Shown here in pieces: positions 5,090 to 5,134 of a stretch of 5,134 nt of DNA. Made by a program: the position numbers and the translations under genes. Position 1 is the stretch's first letter; every line of letters starts with the position of its first letter. Under the pieces are notes generated by a model. The model was not told the origin of the DNA and did no database searches. It saw nothing but the letters and a program-made list of their open reading frames with translations. Source of the stretch: Solirubrobacterales bacterium (lineage in GTDB: Bacteria > Actinomycetota > Thermoleophilia > Solirubrobacterales > 70-9); contig JASLJO010000261.1 of assembly GCA_030152505.1 (NCBI GenBank), positions 1-5,134 of the forward strand, in the 5' to 3' direction.

Positions 5090-5134
5090 GCGGCTGTAGC
5101 TCAGCTGGCTAGAGCGTCTGCTTGCCATGCAGAA
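5090..5134 (+). tRNA. tRNA-Gly (anticodon GCC), 3' partial
   Basis: The first 45 bases of a tRNA are present. The acceptor 5' strand is GCGGCTG (5090-5096), followed by T8 and A9. The D arm pairs GCTC (5099-5102) with GAGC (5112-5115) around a nine-base loop containing GG. The anticodon stem TCTGC (5117-5121) pairs perfectly with GCAGA (5129-5133) and encloses the seven-base loop TTGCCAT, so the anticodon is GCC (5124-5126), reading the glycine codons GGC and GGU. The variable loop, T arm and acceptor 3' strand lie beyond the window. The 5' end could not be checked against its pairing strand, but the T8/D-arm spacing fixes it. Confidence 0.93.

Overview
The window is GC-rich bacterial DNA with tightly packed genes and almost no intergenic space. 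All five genes whose starts lie inside it appear to begin with GTG, and three consecutive junctions are 4-base GTGA stop/start overlaps. Together with a FliA/WhiG-type sigma factor and a divergent EF-G paralog, this suggests a high-GC actinobacterial lineage. A deep branch such as Thermoleophilia/Solirubrobacterales is my best guess. That guess rests on remembered resemblance of the proteins, not on a search. I see no insertion sequence, phage gene or CRISPR array.

Layout: bases 1-648 hold the 3' part of a FliA/WhiG-family sigma factor gene; its 5' end is outside the window. After a 20-base gap that contains a good candidate promoter, an EF-G-like translational GTPase gene runs from 669 to 2744. 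It is followed without any gap by a small CxxC...CxxC protein of unknown function (2741-3256), a short RNase HI-family protein (3253-3657) and a CatE-like VOC-family protein (3654-4145). These four genes look like one translationally coupled operon. A secreted trypsin-like serine protease gene lies on the minus strand (4972-4142) and runs tail to tail into the VOC gene, sharing the bases CTAG at the stop codons. A 117-base intergenic region (4973-5089) then separates the protease from a tRNA-Gly(GCC) gene on the plus strand, which has a TATAAT -10 box and is cut off by the window end.

How the genes may work together: the EF-G paralog has all five EF-G domains but lacks several residues used for GTP hydrolysis and guanine recognition in canonical EF-G. 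It is therefore probably a specialised or regulatory factor and not the housekeeping translocase. Its coupling to a putative zinc-binding protein and an RNase H suggests a nucleic-acid or ribosome-related role, but this is inference from position only. The VOC protein and the protease show no obvious functional link to that set. No complete new system is demonstrated. The items most worth a second look are the altered GTPase motifs, the apparently leaderless GTG start at 669, the coupled unknown protein, and a weak sigma-28/WhiG-like promoter match upstream of the protease.
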